A stretch of DNA of 64,000 nucleotides from Isoetes taiwanensis (lineage: Eukaryota; Streptophyta; Lycopodiopsida; Isoetales; Isoetaceae): positions 4,994,001 to 5,058,000 of the forward strand of contig JAJEKV010000073.1 in NCBI GenBank assembly GCA_021234155.1, in the 5' to 3' direction. Every line of letters starts with the position of its first letter. Position 1 is the stretch's first letter. The notes below the pieces were generated by a model that was not told the DNA's origin, did not search any database, and saw only the letters and a program-made list of their open reading frames with translations. Shown one piece after another: positions 53,742 through 64,000 of this stretch. Both the position numbers and the translations under genes were made by a program.

Positions 53742-54200
53742 GATGAGCTCGAGGAAATCGAGGACAGAATAACCAATGAATTACGAAGGGACGATCAGGG
53801 ACCTCCCGACCAAGATTATGGCCAGCGGTATGGGGAGTATCCGGATCGGGGTGATGATTACGAAGCAGGGGGACCCATGGAAGAAGGAGAGCCTTACGAT
53901 TCAACTAAGGGCTTGGAGATTGTCAATATCCTCCGGGGGCGTGCTTTCGAGCATCTACAACAAACTCTTCGTCGTACCTGGGATTACTGGGATATGACGA
54001 AGCACGAGGCTTACGCCGACGCAAATGATCACTTATGGCAGATCTTTTATGCGCTAAGAGACCTCTTCAATCTCCTTATCATTAGTTTCACGTTAGACTA
54101 CCAGTACGTTATCATCCAGGCATGGGCTCGCTACAAGGTAGTCAGGGCAGTACCGGAGAGCGTCCGTTACTCTATCATGTACCCTTTCGCGCAGCCCTAG
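53742..54200 (+). CDS. Third extra gene (exon) of the LTR element, unrecognised
   Basis: An exon-like frame starts after a pyrimidine-rich stretch and acceptor CTTACAG (53741): DDELEEIEDRITNELRRDDQ, an Asp/Gly/Glu/Tyr-rich middle, then a hydrophobic/aromatic C-terminal half (FEHLQQTLRRTWDYWDMTKH, LWQIFYALRDLFNLLIISFT) ending at TAG 54198-54200. The upstream exon could be in 52.2-53.5 kb, making one spliced gene of both units. The 3' flank has AATAAAG at 54339. No domain is recognised. Confidence 0.5.
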   Translation, partial: DELEEIEDRITNELRRDDQGPPDQDYGQRYGEYPDRGDDYEAGGPMEEGEPYDSTKGLEIVNILRGRAFEHLQQTLRRTWDYWDMTKHEAYADANDHLWQIFYALRDLFNLLIISFTLDYQYVIIQAWARYKVVRAVPESVRYSIMYPFAQP

Positions 54201-54453
54201 GCCTGATCTCTTCAGTTTCTCTTTTGTGGTTAAGTATATGTTGATAAAGAACTGTCCAATGTGTAATCACTATTTTTGTATTATATAACTTTAAGTATTG
54301 TACACCATCTTCAATGTAACTTCACTGTAACTTTATAATAAAGTTCTTTTCCTTAATTCTCTTGTATTGTCTTTATTAATTGTTTCCTAATACTACTTAA
54401 AATGATCTTCTTTGTGACACTGGGTTTCACAATAGTTCTGCTGATACCTTCTT

Positions 54454-57219
54454 ATGGTCAATATAGACGGTGCACGTAACGCCTCATGGCAGACACCTTC
54501 GAATGCTAGCAGATTAACACCTGAGCAGGAACTCATGTTGATGAAGCGACAGCTAGTAGAGCTGCAGGCTTATGTGTTAAATGCCAACCCACCACAGCAT
54601 ATGCAGGAGGACGGACCAGAGATACCTCCGTTACCCTAAAGTCCACCACCACGGTAGCCACTTGCACCGGAACCAGACCCTGTACCCGCACCAAGGAGGC
54701 ACCGTTCCAAACGTCGTCGAAGCTCGTCGACGGATAGTGCCACATCCTCACGATCAGCCACTTCTGTGTCTTCAGAGTCATCTATATCGTCTGGTGACCA
54801 TGCAAAGGCCAGGGACAAGGAGTACCGTAAGACGGTTGATACGACCATTACCAGTATATGGAAAAACAGAAAATTGGCTCAGTTTGATGGGAAATCCAGA
54901 GGCAGCCTGAACGCAGAGTCTTGGTTGAACAAGATGAAGGAGTTTGGGAAATCCTATGGGATGGCGGAGAAAGATACAGGAAAAGTTGCCACTACAAACC
55001 TTACAGGGGCCGCTCGTATTTGGTGGAAGGGCTATGCTAGAGCCAAGCATCTAAACAGAAGCAGATGCAAATTTAAAAAGTTTGCTAAGGCTTTTAAGTC
55101 GCATTATGTGCCCCGTGCGCACAAATGCCAACAGATTCAGACTTTTTACAGGTTCGAGCAGAAGGGTATGTCAGTTCAGGCCTACACAGATGAATTCATG
55201 CGCCTGAGGCTGTATGTTCCCGGTATGAACGAGAAGAGGGCGGTGGAGGGCTATATTGAAGGGTTGGCCCCCTCAATTAAACGAATGGTTAAGGCCATAG
55301 ACCCGAAGTCAGTTGCCGAGGCTGAGGCTAAAGCATTGAGCCTTGAAGAGGACACACCAAGAAACCAGTACCAACTCCCCGCCTCTTACTCCCAGCCGCG
55401 CTCGTACACACCTTACGAGCCCCGCTCACCAAGTCCTGGGCCTTCTCAGCAGAACTCTAATGGCCGCCAGGAAAAGAAAGTCACCTTCAGCATGCCCGAC
55501 AAACCGAGTAATGTCGGTAAGGAAGTTCGGAACCTCTTACAGTCTATTCCCAAAGAGACCCGAGAGCAGCTCCGCAAAGAGAAGGCATGTTACAGGTGTA
55601 TGCGGCCCGGGCACTTTATGCAGAATTGCCCTTATGTTACACAGACTGCCCAGCTGGCCATGGCCGACCTTGATTGGGACGAGCTCGAGGCTATACCACC
55701 TGCCGACGAGGAGGCTCCCGAGTATATCCATGGTGCGTTCCATATCCTTGCTGCCATTGAAACCGGCAATGCTGAAAGTCAGCTTGCCGTTATTTCTACT
55801 ATAGGTCAAGTAGACAGTAAGCCTTTCATAATTCTTATGGATACGGGAAGTACACATAATTTTGCTTCTCTTAGAATGGCCCAGGTATTGCAGCTTGAGA
55901 CTTTAAGGTCCCGACCGAAACCTGTGACTTTAGCCAGTGGTAAGATCAGACATACTCATGGCCGTCGCATTAACCTCAAAATGCAGTTGCTAGGTGCACC
56001 AGTTGCAATGGGTGCCGAGCTAATGGATATTGGCAAGTATGATCTGATTGTGGGCATGGAATTCTTGGCATCCGCAAAAGCTAATATAGACTGCGAAAAA
56101 TGGGAGGTTACCTTCAACGCAGCTAATGGAGCCCGCGTAACCATAAAAGGTGATCCATTCAACCCCATTATGCAGTCTATGTCCATCAGGCAGTTAGATA
56201 AAGCTATACGCAAGAATAAGTTACTTTGCGTCATCAGACTTGCCTCCATTGAGTCGGATGCCAAACAGAATCACGTAGTCGATGCATTGCCAGAGCATAT
56301 TGCTGATCTTCTCAACGAATTTAGCGATCTCTTTCCAGATGAGATCCAGAAACTTCCCCCTTTTAGAGGGGTAGAATGTGAGATAGCTTTGGAACCAGGT
56401 ACTAAGCCTACCAGTAAGGCCTCGTACCGTATGAGTCCCCCGGAATTGGCAGAGCTTAAGAAGCAACTTCAGGAGCTACTGAACCTAGGTTTCATTCGCC
56501 CTAGTGTTTCGCCTTTTGGCGCTCCTATCCTTTTTGTTAAGAAGAAGGATGGTTCCTTGAGGATGTGTATTGATTATCGGCAGCTCAATAAGCATACCAT
56601 CAAGAATCGTTATGCTTTGCCTAGGGCCGACGATCTTATTGACCAGTTGCAAGGGGCCAAGTACTTCTCAAAGATTGATTTACGCTCCGGATATCACCAA
56701 ATAAGAATTAAAGAGGAGGACATCCATAAGTGTGCTTTTCGCACTAGATACGGGCACTATGAATTTACAGTTATGCCTTTTGGATTAACTAATGCCCCCG
56801 CAACGTTCATGCGGTTAATGAATGATGTCTTCCGAGAATACTTGGATGATTTTGTTGTTATCTTCTTTGATGACATTCTCATCTATAGTAAAACCCTGGA
56901 GGAGCATGAGAAGCATCTACGGCTGGCCATGCAAAAGCTAAAACGTCACCAGCTCTTTGCCAAGCTCTCTAAGTGTAAGTTTGCCACTCCCAAGGTGGAC
57001 TATTTAGGCCATGTGATTTCAGCCGAGGGAATTGCAACCGATCCAGCAAAAATAGAGGCAGTCAAGGATTGGCCGATTCCAAGTAATGTGTCAGAAGTCC
57101 GAAGTTTCTTGGGACTGGCAGGGTATTATTGGAAATTTGTTAAGGATTTTGCAAAGATTGCAGCACCTCTTACCGACCTTACGAAGCATGAGAAAGTAAA
57201 GGATTGGATGGAACATTGA
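54454..57219 (+). pseudogene. Chromovirus Gag-protease-RT polyprotein
   Basis: One frame from ATG 54454 to TGA 57217, broken only by TAA 54637 and TAG 54655. The uninterrupted part from 54766 is 817 codons. Gag: [40 protein letters not shown]; zinc knuckle [14 protein letters not shown]. Protease: [68 protein letters not shown] and catalytic [11 protein letters not shown], followed by [10 protein letters not shown] and the thumb. The TGA at 57217 replaces a Trp expected in the RT-RNase H connection (WMEH followed by KAKVQ). Gag and pol in one frame is common in this lineage. It encodes the coat, processing and cDNA synthesis functions. Confidence 0.93.
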
Positions 57220-57891
57220 AAAGCAAAGGTCCAGGTCAGTTTTCAGAAGCTTAAGGATGCTTTGACGTCCGCACCAGTCCTCACATTGTTGGATCCAGAG
57301 AAGGATAAGTCAGTGGCAACAGATGCCAGTAAGATTGCTACCGGGGGAGTCCTCATGCAAGAAGGGAGGGTTATAGCCTACGATTCTAAGAAGATGAATG
57401 AGACCGAACAGCGATACCCTACCCATGATCAGGAATTGTTGGCTGTTGTTCGCACTTTGCGTATATGGAGACACTACCTTCTTGGTAGAAGATTCCAGCT
57501 TGATACGGATCATCAGAGTCTCCGTTATCTAACAACCCAGCCAAATCTCAACCTCCGTCAGAGAAGATGGATGGAATTTCTGGAGAAGTATGATTTTGAG
57601 ATTATGTATAAGCCTGGGAAACACAATGTGGTTGCGGACGCGTTATCACGCCATCCCTTGGTAATCCGGACCCATTGTAACGCAATTTCCACACTCACCA
57701 GCGAGTTCGAAAAACAAATAGGGCAAGCCTTAGCCACGGATCGAGAGTTCCGTGAAGTGTGGGATAGTTTGGCTAAGGAGGCACGCACAGATAAGGAACG
57801 TGAAGCTTTCCGTTCGTATAAGAAAGAGGGCAACTTGTTATATTACAAGGATAAGTTGTGTGTACCTGAGACTTCAGGAGTACGTAGCTAA
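57220..57891 (+). pseudogene. Gypsy RNase H and connection domain
   Basis: Same frame as Gag-RT after the TGA. FQKLKDALTSAPVLTLLD opens the tether; RNase H shows ATDASKIATGGVLMQ (first Asp), TEQRYPTHDQELLAVV (Glu) and LDTDHQSLRYL (Asp), then HNVVADALSRHP (last Asp). All catalytic residues are present. The frame closes at a TAG-containing shift near 57888. Confidence 0.9.
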
Positions 57892-59240
57892 TTCTCCATG
57901 ACACACACAACAGCCCTATAGCTGGACATGCAGGTTTTATGAAAACCTACTTTAAGATCCGCTCCAGTTATTTTTGGCCTTCTATGAAGAAGGACATTGC
58001 CCGGTATATTAAGCAGTGTCAGGTGTGTCAGCAAACCAAGGCTGAGCAACTAAGGATTCCAAGAGAGTTACAACCTCTGGACGTGCCCAATGCCAAATGG
58101 GAGGTAATAACCATGGATTTCGTTGTGGGCCTTCCACCCACTCTCCGTGGATATGATGCATTGATGGTAGTGGTTGACAAATTGTCGAAAATGGCTCATT
58201 TTTTGCCATGTCGTACCACGGATACAGCCTTCGATACTGCTTTGCTGTTTACAAAGGAGATCTTCAGATTGCATGGAATGCCACGGGTTATAGTATCAGA
58301 CAGGGATCCCAAGTTTGTAAGTGCATTCTGGAAAGATTTCTTTGCCACCATCCAGACCAAGCTTGCTATGAGTACGGCATATCACCCTCAGACGGATGGT
58401 CAGACAGAGCGTACCAATCGCATTATAGAGGATATGCTGCGAAGTTATGTGTGGAGTAAGCAATCACAATGGGTTGACTATATTTATTTGGTCGAGTTTG
58501 CCTATAACAGCATGAAACAGGAGTCTTCTAGAATGTCTCCCTTCATGATAAACTATGGTTATCAATGCCTTACTCCCGACACATGGCATAATCCTGTTTC
58601 TAAGGTGGAGGTTTCTCAACAACTCCTCTTAGAAATGCAAGATTTGGTTGAAGAAGTTCGTGGCTACTTATTGGCTGCATGCAGTCGTCAGAAGAGTGTC
58701 GCTGATAAGCACAGGACCCCACGGGTATTCCAGGTGGGCGAATCGGTTTGGCTCAAGATTAAGGTTAAACAAGCCAAGCTTAAGATTGGTAACTGCAAGA
58801 AGCTGGCACCCAGATGGGCTGGGCCGTTCAAGATCATTCAACGTGTTGGAAAACAGGCATATCGCTTGGATTTGCCACCCCGCTTGAAGATCCACAAGGT
58901 CTTTCACGTGAGTCTTCTGAAGCAACATACCCCAGATCCAGAGGAGATCTTGGATACACCCACCCTCCTTGAAATGACAGAAGAGCATTTAGATATAGTG
59001 CCTGAAGCTCTTCTTGATCGAGCTTATAAGCAGACCAGAAGGACTCAAATGTTGCAATACTTGGTTAAGTGGAAACACTTGCCAGTTGAAGATGCTACGT
59101 GGGTGATGAAGATAGGCCTTGAGAAGCACTATCCAGACTTCATGCGGGAATCTCAAGGCCGCACCATCAACGATACTATCAACCCCACATCGGCGGCCAG
59201 TGAGCAGTACGTGACCTGCCCATGTATAGAGGGTTGCTGA
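57892..59240 (+). pseudogene. Chromovirus integrase with C-terminal chromodomain
   Basis: The zinc finger begins in the shifted frame at HDTHNSPIAGHAGFMKTY and ends CQVCQQ. The catalytic core has ITMDFVVGLPPTLRG (Asp), VIVSDRDPKFVSAFWKDFF (Asp) and HPQTDGQTERTNRIIEDM (Glu). A GPY/F module follows (WAGPFKIIQRVGKQAYRLDL, HKVFHVSLLKQH). The C-terminus is a chromodomain: PEALLDRAYKQTRRTQMLQY, LVKWKHLPVEDATWV, LEKHYPDF. Chromodomains steer integration toward marked chromatin, classically methylated H3 (family knowledge). Only the frameshift near 57890 separates it from pol. Confidence 0.93.
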
Positions 59241-59490
59241 TGGCCCGACTTCTCCAGTTTTATCTTGTCTACATGTGTTACTTTTCTTTGTCACTGTGAT
59301 CTTTGGTATCGGACTTCGGTTCTTAAACCTTTTTATGATAAGTATGTGAAATGCACCTTGGTGCCTAAACTCTTATATGTCTTAAACTTTAATGTTATTA
59401 CCTTCGGAAATAAGGAATTATCTTCCTAATTTTATGTATAATCTCTTATCTTTTTAACTAACCCTAATGCTGAGGACAGCATTATTTCTA
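59241..59490 (+). other. 3' untranslated region of the LTR element
   Basis: A/T-rich stretch after the integrase stop up to the polypurine tract. No ORF. Confidence 0.6.
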
Positions 59491-59502
59491 AGGAGGGGAG
59501 AA
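59491..59502 (+). other. Polypurine tract
   Basis: AGGAGGGGAGAA directly before the 3' LTR TGTGACG; it primes plus-strand cDNA. Confidence 0.9.
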
Positions 59503-61093
59503 TGTGACGTTCCAAGTATTTATACGATATACGTATAAATATATTGACACGTCACGCAGTAAGGATACGCCACCATGGGGTATTTTAACCTAGGGGGTTG
59601 ACCTAAAAGGGATTAATTTAGCTATGCTAAATTAATTATTAAAGGTTAATTACCTATAATTAAGGAAATAATATCTAACTGACTTAATTATGATAATTGA
59701 TTAATTAGGAAGGCGCCACTTGGCCAAATTCGATTGGCCACCATGGGAATGCTAACTTGGGTCATCAAACTGGATCCCTATCTCATTTGGCCCCAAAATC
59801 GAACCAGGAGGAGCGGCCTGAGCGCCCAAGTGTTGCTGAACACCCAAGTTGCTGAAGTTGTTGCTGAACACCCAAGTTACTGAAAGATGGAAGTGCCCCA
59901 TGATAACGGATCTAGCAGAAACTCAGGTTAGTGGGTAGTCTAGTTTGAGCTTCTAGGATAGCTCCTCAGTTAGTCCTCTCTGGTTATCTCTGTTAAGATT
60001 AACCCTTCTTTGATACTTAGGATTATATTTCAATTATGGATTATGCTTTGTTATGAATGGATGGATGAATCTATGATAGTATCTCTGTTAGTATTCGAAG
60101 GCGTGGGATTAAAGGGGGGTAGAGACCTCTGTGCTTCATGTTCTTAGTATGCTCCTAGTGGTTTCCTTAACTCCCAACTAATGCGGCCTGTGCACAAGAG
60201 ACCACCGAGTCGTGGATGCTATGGAATTGCTTAGCACCAGAGAAGGGACGTAGTGGTGAAGTGGGGGTGGGGTCTTGCACGAACATAAAAGGCTCCTGGG
60301 ACTCCTACAAAGCTAGGCCCCGATGGCCCGGTCACGTGAGAGCCGGGTATGGGTCCGACACTCCCCCGTGCGAGGGTGTGACCCGTGATGGGGCATCCCC
60401 GCACTTTGAAGATAAAGTTAGGGGAGTAGGTCGGCACGGATGCTGGGTCACCGATGCGGCAGGTATTCTCTATCTCACCCATGGAACCGCTGTGATCCTG
60501 GAAGGGGACACTTCCCTGACCTGCCTCATCGGACTAGGGCTTCATGAACCCTGGAGTAGGCTCTAAGGGTGATACCTTGAGTCTGCGTCTCCAGAAGGCT
60601 ATAGTGATGCCATAGCATGATTCGACTCATCTGCAAAGTGTGCACGGGAGGGGCGGATGGAGTGGACAACCCTAGCCGATGTTCTATGCCAGCCAACGCC
60701 ATGCCAAGATTCGGTCTTCTGATCTCTTGAGACCTAGCCGTCAGTCGATCCTCACTGGAGTCCGAGCTGGGGTAGAACCATGGGTTTGGGTGTTTTCCCT
60801 AGTATTAAATGTATCTTCTCTGTTATTATCAGTTGGATGGATGTGCCACCCTTCATGGTGGTATTTATGATATGATTATGCTGTATGCTAACCTTGTATT
60901 CATGCTTCCGCGACATAGGAGCCCCATTGAAGGCGTGGGCCGAATGACCCCTCTGTGTCCTTCACTCGAGCATCTTTCTATAGATGGCCCGAGTTAGACG
61001 GAGGGCCCTGCTCATGGCGAGATGGTTGCCATGGGAGGGGGAAGTCCCCGTATGTATATGCCCGAGTGTCGTATATGTTCTGGGAGCGTCACA
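59503..61093 (+). repeat. 3' LTR (1,591 bp)
   Basis: Uninterrupted copy from TGTGACG to CGTCACA. It contains a perfect short repeat CTGAACACCCAAGTT (59837 and 59863). TTATACGATATACGTATAAATA near the start is palindromic. It serves as reference for the split 5' LTR. Confidence 0.94.
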
Positions 61094-61098
61094 TCAGC
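61094..61098 (+). repeat. Right target-site duplication TCAGC
   Basis: Identical to 42954-42958, directly after the 3' LTR. Confidence 0.9.
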
Positions 61099-61326
61099 TG
61101 AGCTGCAGATAGATATCACCAGGAAGGGGCTCCAGGTCAGAAACCTAGGCTCGGACTCTTGGCTACGGCTAGTGCAGTGCTAAAGACCAAGAAGAAGCTG
61201 AAGGAAACTTCCAGGAGATCGGGTGCTTCAATGTTTGCTGCAAATCTTGGGCTGAAGTGGCTAACAGGTTCACTTTATAGAGATGGAAAGGCATTTGGGT
61301 TGTCAAAGTTGAGCTCCATGTAACTT
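61094..61326 (+). CDS. Possible host-gene exon cut by the LTR element
   Basis: A frame reading LATASAVLKTKKKLKETSRR, SGASMFAANLGLKWLTGSLY and ending GLSKLSSM at 61323 has host-protein-like composition. Bases just left of the 5' LTR (42915-42958) can be joined across the removed element to an open frame EQVDDQSAELQIDITRKGLQ. The two frames differ, so at least one splice site (a CAGGT word at 61134) or indel would be needed. No family is recognised. Low confidence. Confidence 0.35.
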
Positions 61327-61819
61327 GATAATGGTGTTTATTAGATCGATAATCCGAACAAAGAGAAAGAGAAATTATGTAAATACTTCATTTTTGTGGC
61401 AACAGTTTCTTTTGGGTGGTCGATGTAGAGTCTGAGGCTTTGGGTTTAGGTTCTAGGCTAGCTCCAATCAACACTAATTTTCATAAGCTCAGTCGCACTC
61501 AGAATCTCTCTAGTTCTTCGTCATTCTGAGAATTTGTTATTCAACTGAATTTGTCCTCGATCATCTGCCTTGCGAAAAAAATTTCTTTCCTTTCAATCTC
61601 AAGGCTGATCGAACTCAATCATCTTTCTTTACCGGAATATCCACCTTTTTTCCAAAGCTAGTCACTTGACTATCTGCTTTGAAAGGCTCCATCCTTTTCG
61701 CAAAGCTAGTCACCTGACTATCTGCTTTGCCATGTTTTCTTAAGGCTTGTAACCTTACCATCTGCCTGTACGGCCTTGTACTAAAGGTCTGGCTTCTATA
61801 CTGCAATCAAAATGACCTC
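61327..61819. other. Mostly unrecognised, with a 48-bp tandem duplication
   Basis: CAAAGCTAGTCAC..TGACTATCTGCTTT occurs at 61653 and 61701 (offset 48 bp, about 33 matching bases). A/C/T-rich sequence, no gene. It is the left flank of the copia fragment. Confidence 0.6.
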
Positions 61820-63660
61820 CTTACCTTTTTACTCAAGAGCATTGATTGAATAGAAACAGCAAGGGGAATCAAAAGATGAGGAGATCATTGAACAAGAGGA
61901 CCAATCAAACAAAGCCAAGATTCAGTATACAAGAAGGGCAAGTGCACAAATTCTGCAAGATGAAACAAAAGAGGTCAGTCCTGAATTATATGGTAGAGAC
62001 TCAGCAGGTAAAAGTAGAAGGCTGAAACATAACATAACAGAGATAAATCTTATAGAGATTTTAGCCATGATGGATTTTGAAGTGCCTAAATCACATGAAG
62101 AAGCCTTGAGTAGTGCTAATGCAAGGGAATGGATAAATGTCATGGAAGAGAAAATAAATGCATTTAAAAGAACAGAAACATTTGAGCTAGTAGACTTGCC
62201 TAAAGGCAGAAATGCAGTTGGATGTAAGTGGATATTTAAGGTAAAACAAGGTAATGAAGAGGATGTAATCAAACACAAGGCGAGGTTAGTAGCACAAGGG
62301 TTTTCACAAAGGCAAGGGGTTGACTATGAGGATACATTTTCTCCCATTGTGAAATTGACAAGCATTAGAATGCTATTGGCAATGGCAAATGCTCAAAATT
62401 TGGAGGCACACCATATGGATGTTACAACATCATTTCTTAATGCAAAACTAGAGGAAGACATTTACATGAAACAACCTACTGGTTTTGAACAAGGGGAAAA
62501 CAAAGTCTGGAAACTCAAAAGGGCAAAGATTAATGGATTAAAACAATCACCAAGACAGTGGTATCTATGCATGGACACCTTTTTGAGAGAACAGGGATTT
62601 ACTAAACTTAAAGATGATGGGAACATTTATTTATTTAAAGAAGGTTCAGACTTTTGTTACATAGCCTTATATGTTGATGATAATGTTATGGTAAGTAGCA
62701 GCCTTAGCACACTTCAGAGGTGCAAAGATATTCTGAAAAACAGGTTTAAGATGACTGACCTAGGGGAACTCAAGAAGTTTCTGGGTATAGAGGTACATAG
62801 AGACAGGCAAAACAAAATTATGGCACTGTCTCAGGGTCAGAACATCATGGGAATCCTAAAAAGGTTCAATATGGAGAATTGTAAGGCAGTCAAAACACCA
62901 ATGGTTCCAGGAAATAAGTTAACAAAGGAACAATGTCCTCAAAATGACAAAGAAAAGGCTGAAGTGGAGAAATTGCCATATAGGGAATTGATTGGATGTT
63001 TACTTTACCTGGCAAATTGTATCAGACCTGATATATCATATGCTGTCAACATATTAAGTAGGTACAGTAACAACTTTGGAATCATGCATTGGTAGGCTGC
63101 AAAGAGGTTAATTAGATATTTGAAGGGAACCATGAATTTTGGAATTGTGTATGACTCACAAAATCTAAATCTAGAGTCTTATTGTGACTCAGATTGGGCA
63201 GGTGATCCTGATGAGAGAAAATCCACATCAGGCTTTATATTAATGCTTGGGGAGGGCCCATTTCTTGGAAATGCAAAAAACAGAATGCCATAGCTCTCTC
63301 ATCAGCAGAAGCAGAATATTCTACAACTACACTTGCAGCAAAGGAAATGGTTTGGTGTAGAAGGATATTAAATGAACTTGGAATGCAACAAAGAGATCCA
63401 TTAATGCTGAAGTCTGACAGTTTAAGTTGCATTGCCATGACCAAAAATCCCATCTTACATGAGAGAACTAAACACATCGAGCTTGAGATGCACTTTATCA
63501 GAGATTTAGTAAATAAGAATGTTGTAAAGGTTGAATATGTTCACACTGACCTACAATTGGCAGATATGTTTACAAAACCGTTGGCAGATTCAAAATTCAG
63601 TTATTTAAGGAGGTTGATAAACTGCAGAGATTATAATATGAAAGGGGAATGTGAAAGTTA
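61820..63660 (+). pseudogene. Ty1/copia pol: reverse transcriptase and RNase H
   Basis: Linker frames from 61850 lead to RT at 62067-63095: EEALSSANAREWINVMEEKI, VGCKWIFKVKQG, KARLVAQGFSQRQGVDYEDT, MDVTTSFLNAKLEEDIYMKQ, GLKQSPRQWY, and catalytic LYVDDNVMV (about 62680). A TAG at 63093 interrupts the same frame (HW then AAKRLIRYLKG). RNase H follows: SYCDSDWAGDPDERKSTSGF, a frameshift near 63240, SSAEAEYSTTTLAAKEMVW, HIELEMHFIRDLVNKNVV, ADMFTKPLADSKF, ending at a TAG (63659-63661) that overlaps the LTR start. Gag, protease and integrase are missing to the left. Only three lesions, so a fairly young copy. Confidence 0.9.
63641..63648 (+). other. Copia polypurine tract
   Basis: AAAGGGGA two bases before TGTGAAAG, within the last codons of RNase H, as is usual in copia elements. 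Confidence 0.7.
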
Positions 63661-64000
63661 GGTTCATATTATCATATGATAGTATGGTCTTCAGAGAAAA
63701 GCTATGAAAGACAATGCTAGAAGGAAAACCTGAAATTGGACACAGAGAATTATCCAGACAATTGAAAGACCTAGATAAGTTACAGATGTTCATGAAGATC
63801 AAAGTCCAGCACAAACAGAGTAAGAAGATCTGTGAAATACTGTGGAGACAAAGACATTACAAAGGTCATTAGGGAACTTAGGGAAATATCTAAGTTAACC
63901 GTCTAAGGTTCATTGACTTATGGAAAACCTAGTTCAATGGTTTGTGATGAAATTATATTATTGTGAACCATTAAGGTAAGGCATAGCTCGGTCGAATACA
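63650..64000 (+). repeat. Start of the copia 3' LTR (runs out of the window)
   Basis: Begins TGTGAAAGTTAGG after the polypurine tract. No CA end or second copy is in the window, so only the start is supported. No coding region was seen. Confidence 0.6.

Larger units (their letters stand above)
42959..61093 (+). mobile_element. Complete chromovirus LTR retrotransposon carrying extra genes, with nested LINE
   Basis: Both LTRs begin TGTGACG and end CGTCACA. The 5-bp target duplication TCAGC is at 42954-42958 and 61094-61098. A primer site complementary to initiator-Met tRNA (TGGTATCAGAGC) follows the 5' LTR, and a polypurine tract precedes the 3' LTR. Inside, three extra gene-like units (50.66-54.20 kb) precede gag, protease, RT, RNase H, integrase and chromodomain (54.45-59.24 kb). 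The 5' LTR holds a LINE (44418-50121). Without that LINE the element is about 12.4 kb, of which about 4 kb is extra coding. The gag-pol has two early stops, one nonsense codon and one frameshift, so this copy is probably inactive, though recent. Confidence 0.95.

Overview
The window looks like nuclear DNA from a large, repeat-rich land-plant genome. The evidence is a plant L1-type LINE, chromodomain-bearing Ty3/gypsy and Ty1/copia elements, a hAT element with a BED/DUF659/hATC transposase gene that contains short introns (one of them GC-AG), TATA-box promoters and A/T-rich 3' UTRs. I cannot name the species. A non-flowering lineage (bryophyte, lycophyte, fern or gymnosperm) is possible but unproven. 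No rRNA, tRNA, CRISPR array or prokaryotic operon was seen.

Layout. 1-7.5 kb: the 3' two thirds of a broken Ty3/gypsy element with an intact-looking RNase H placed between protease and reverse transcriptase, interrupted by a SINE-like insert. 7.5-12.3 kb: a minus-strand plant L1-like LINE (ORF1 plus the start of ORF2), split by the 3' end of a second LINE family, then a gypsy RT fragment. 12.3-16.2 kb: no recognisable genes. 16.2-28.7 kb: a four-level nest. A decayed chromovirus gag-protease-RT is cut by a minus-strand LINE. That LINE is cut by a 7.9-kb hAT element (18625-26525, perfect 8-bp target duplication). The hAT element contains another LINE (about 19.15-22.38 kb).

29.3-42.9 kb is the strangest part. 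It holds compact, unrecognised, TATA-driven transcription units: a histone H3-like gene (31.07-31.86 kb), three tandem paralogues (34.0-36.3 kb) and others. They are punctuated by at least nine copies of a 65-bp imperfect palindrome with conserved ends (GATCACACGACGCC ... GTGTGATC), mostly lying just after gene ends or just before TATA boxes. A decayed minus-strand gene and a pair of 345-bp repeats follow.

42959-61093 is one complete LTR retrotransposon: TGTGACG...CGTCACA LTRs, 5-bp target duplication TCAGC, initiator-Met-type primer site, polypurine tract and a chromodomain integrase. Its 5' LTR carries a nested LINE (44418-50121), which itself carries a 753-bp non-autonomous DNA transposon (47144-47896) whose removal restores the LINE reading frame. 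Between the primer site and gag the element carries about 4 kb of extra genes. One ends in a complete histone H3 core (51.15-51.90 kb) on a non-histone N-terminal extension. A retroelement that carries both a chromodomain and an H3-fold protein is the most unusual coding finding here. 61.1 kb to the end: a possible host exon, then a Ty1/copia pol with the start of its 3' LTR.

Most coding regions are broken by stops or frameshifts. The histone-fusion ORF, the gag-pol ORF of the 18-kb element and the copia RT are the best preserved.
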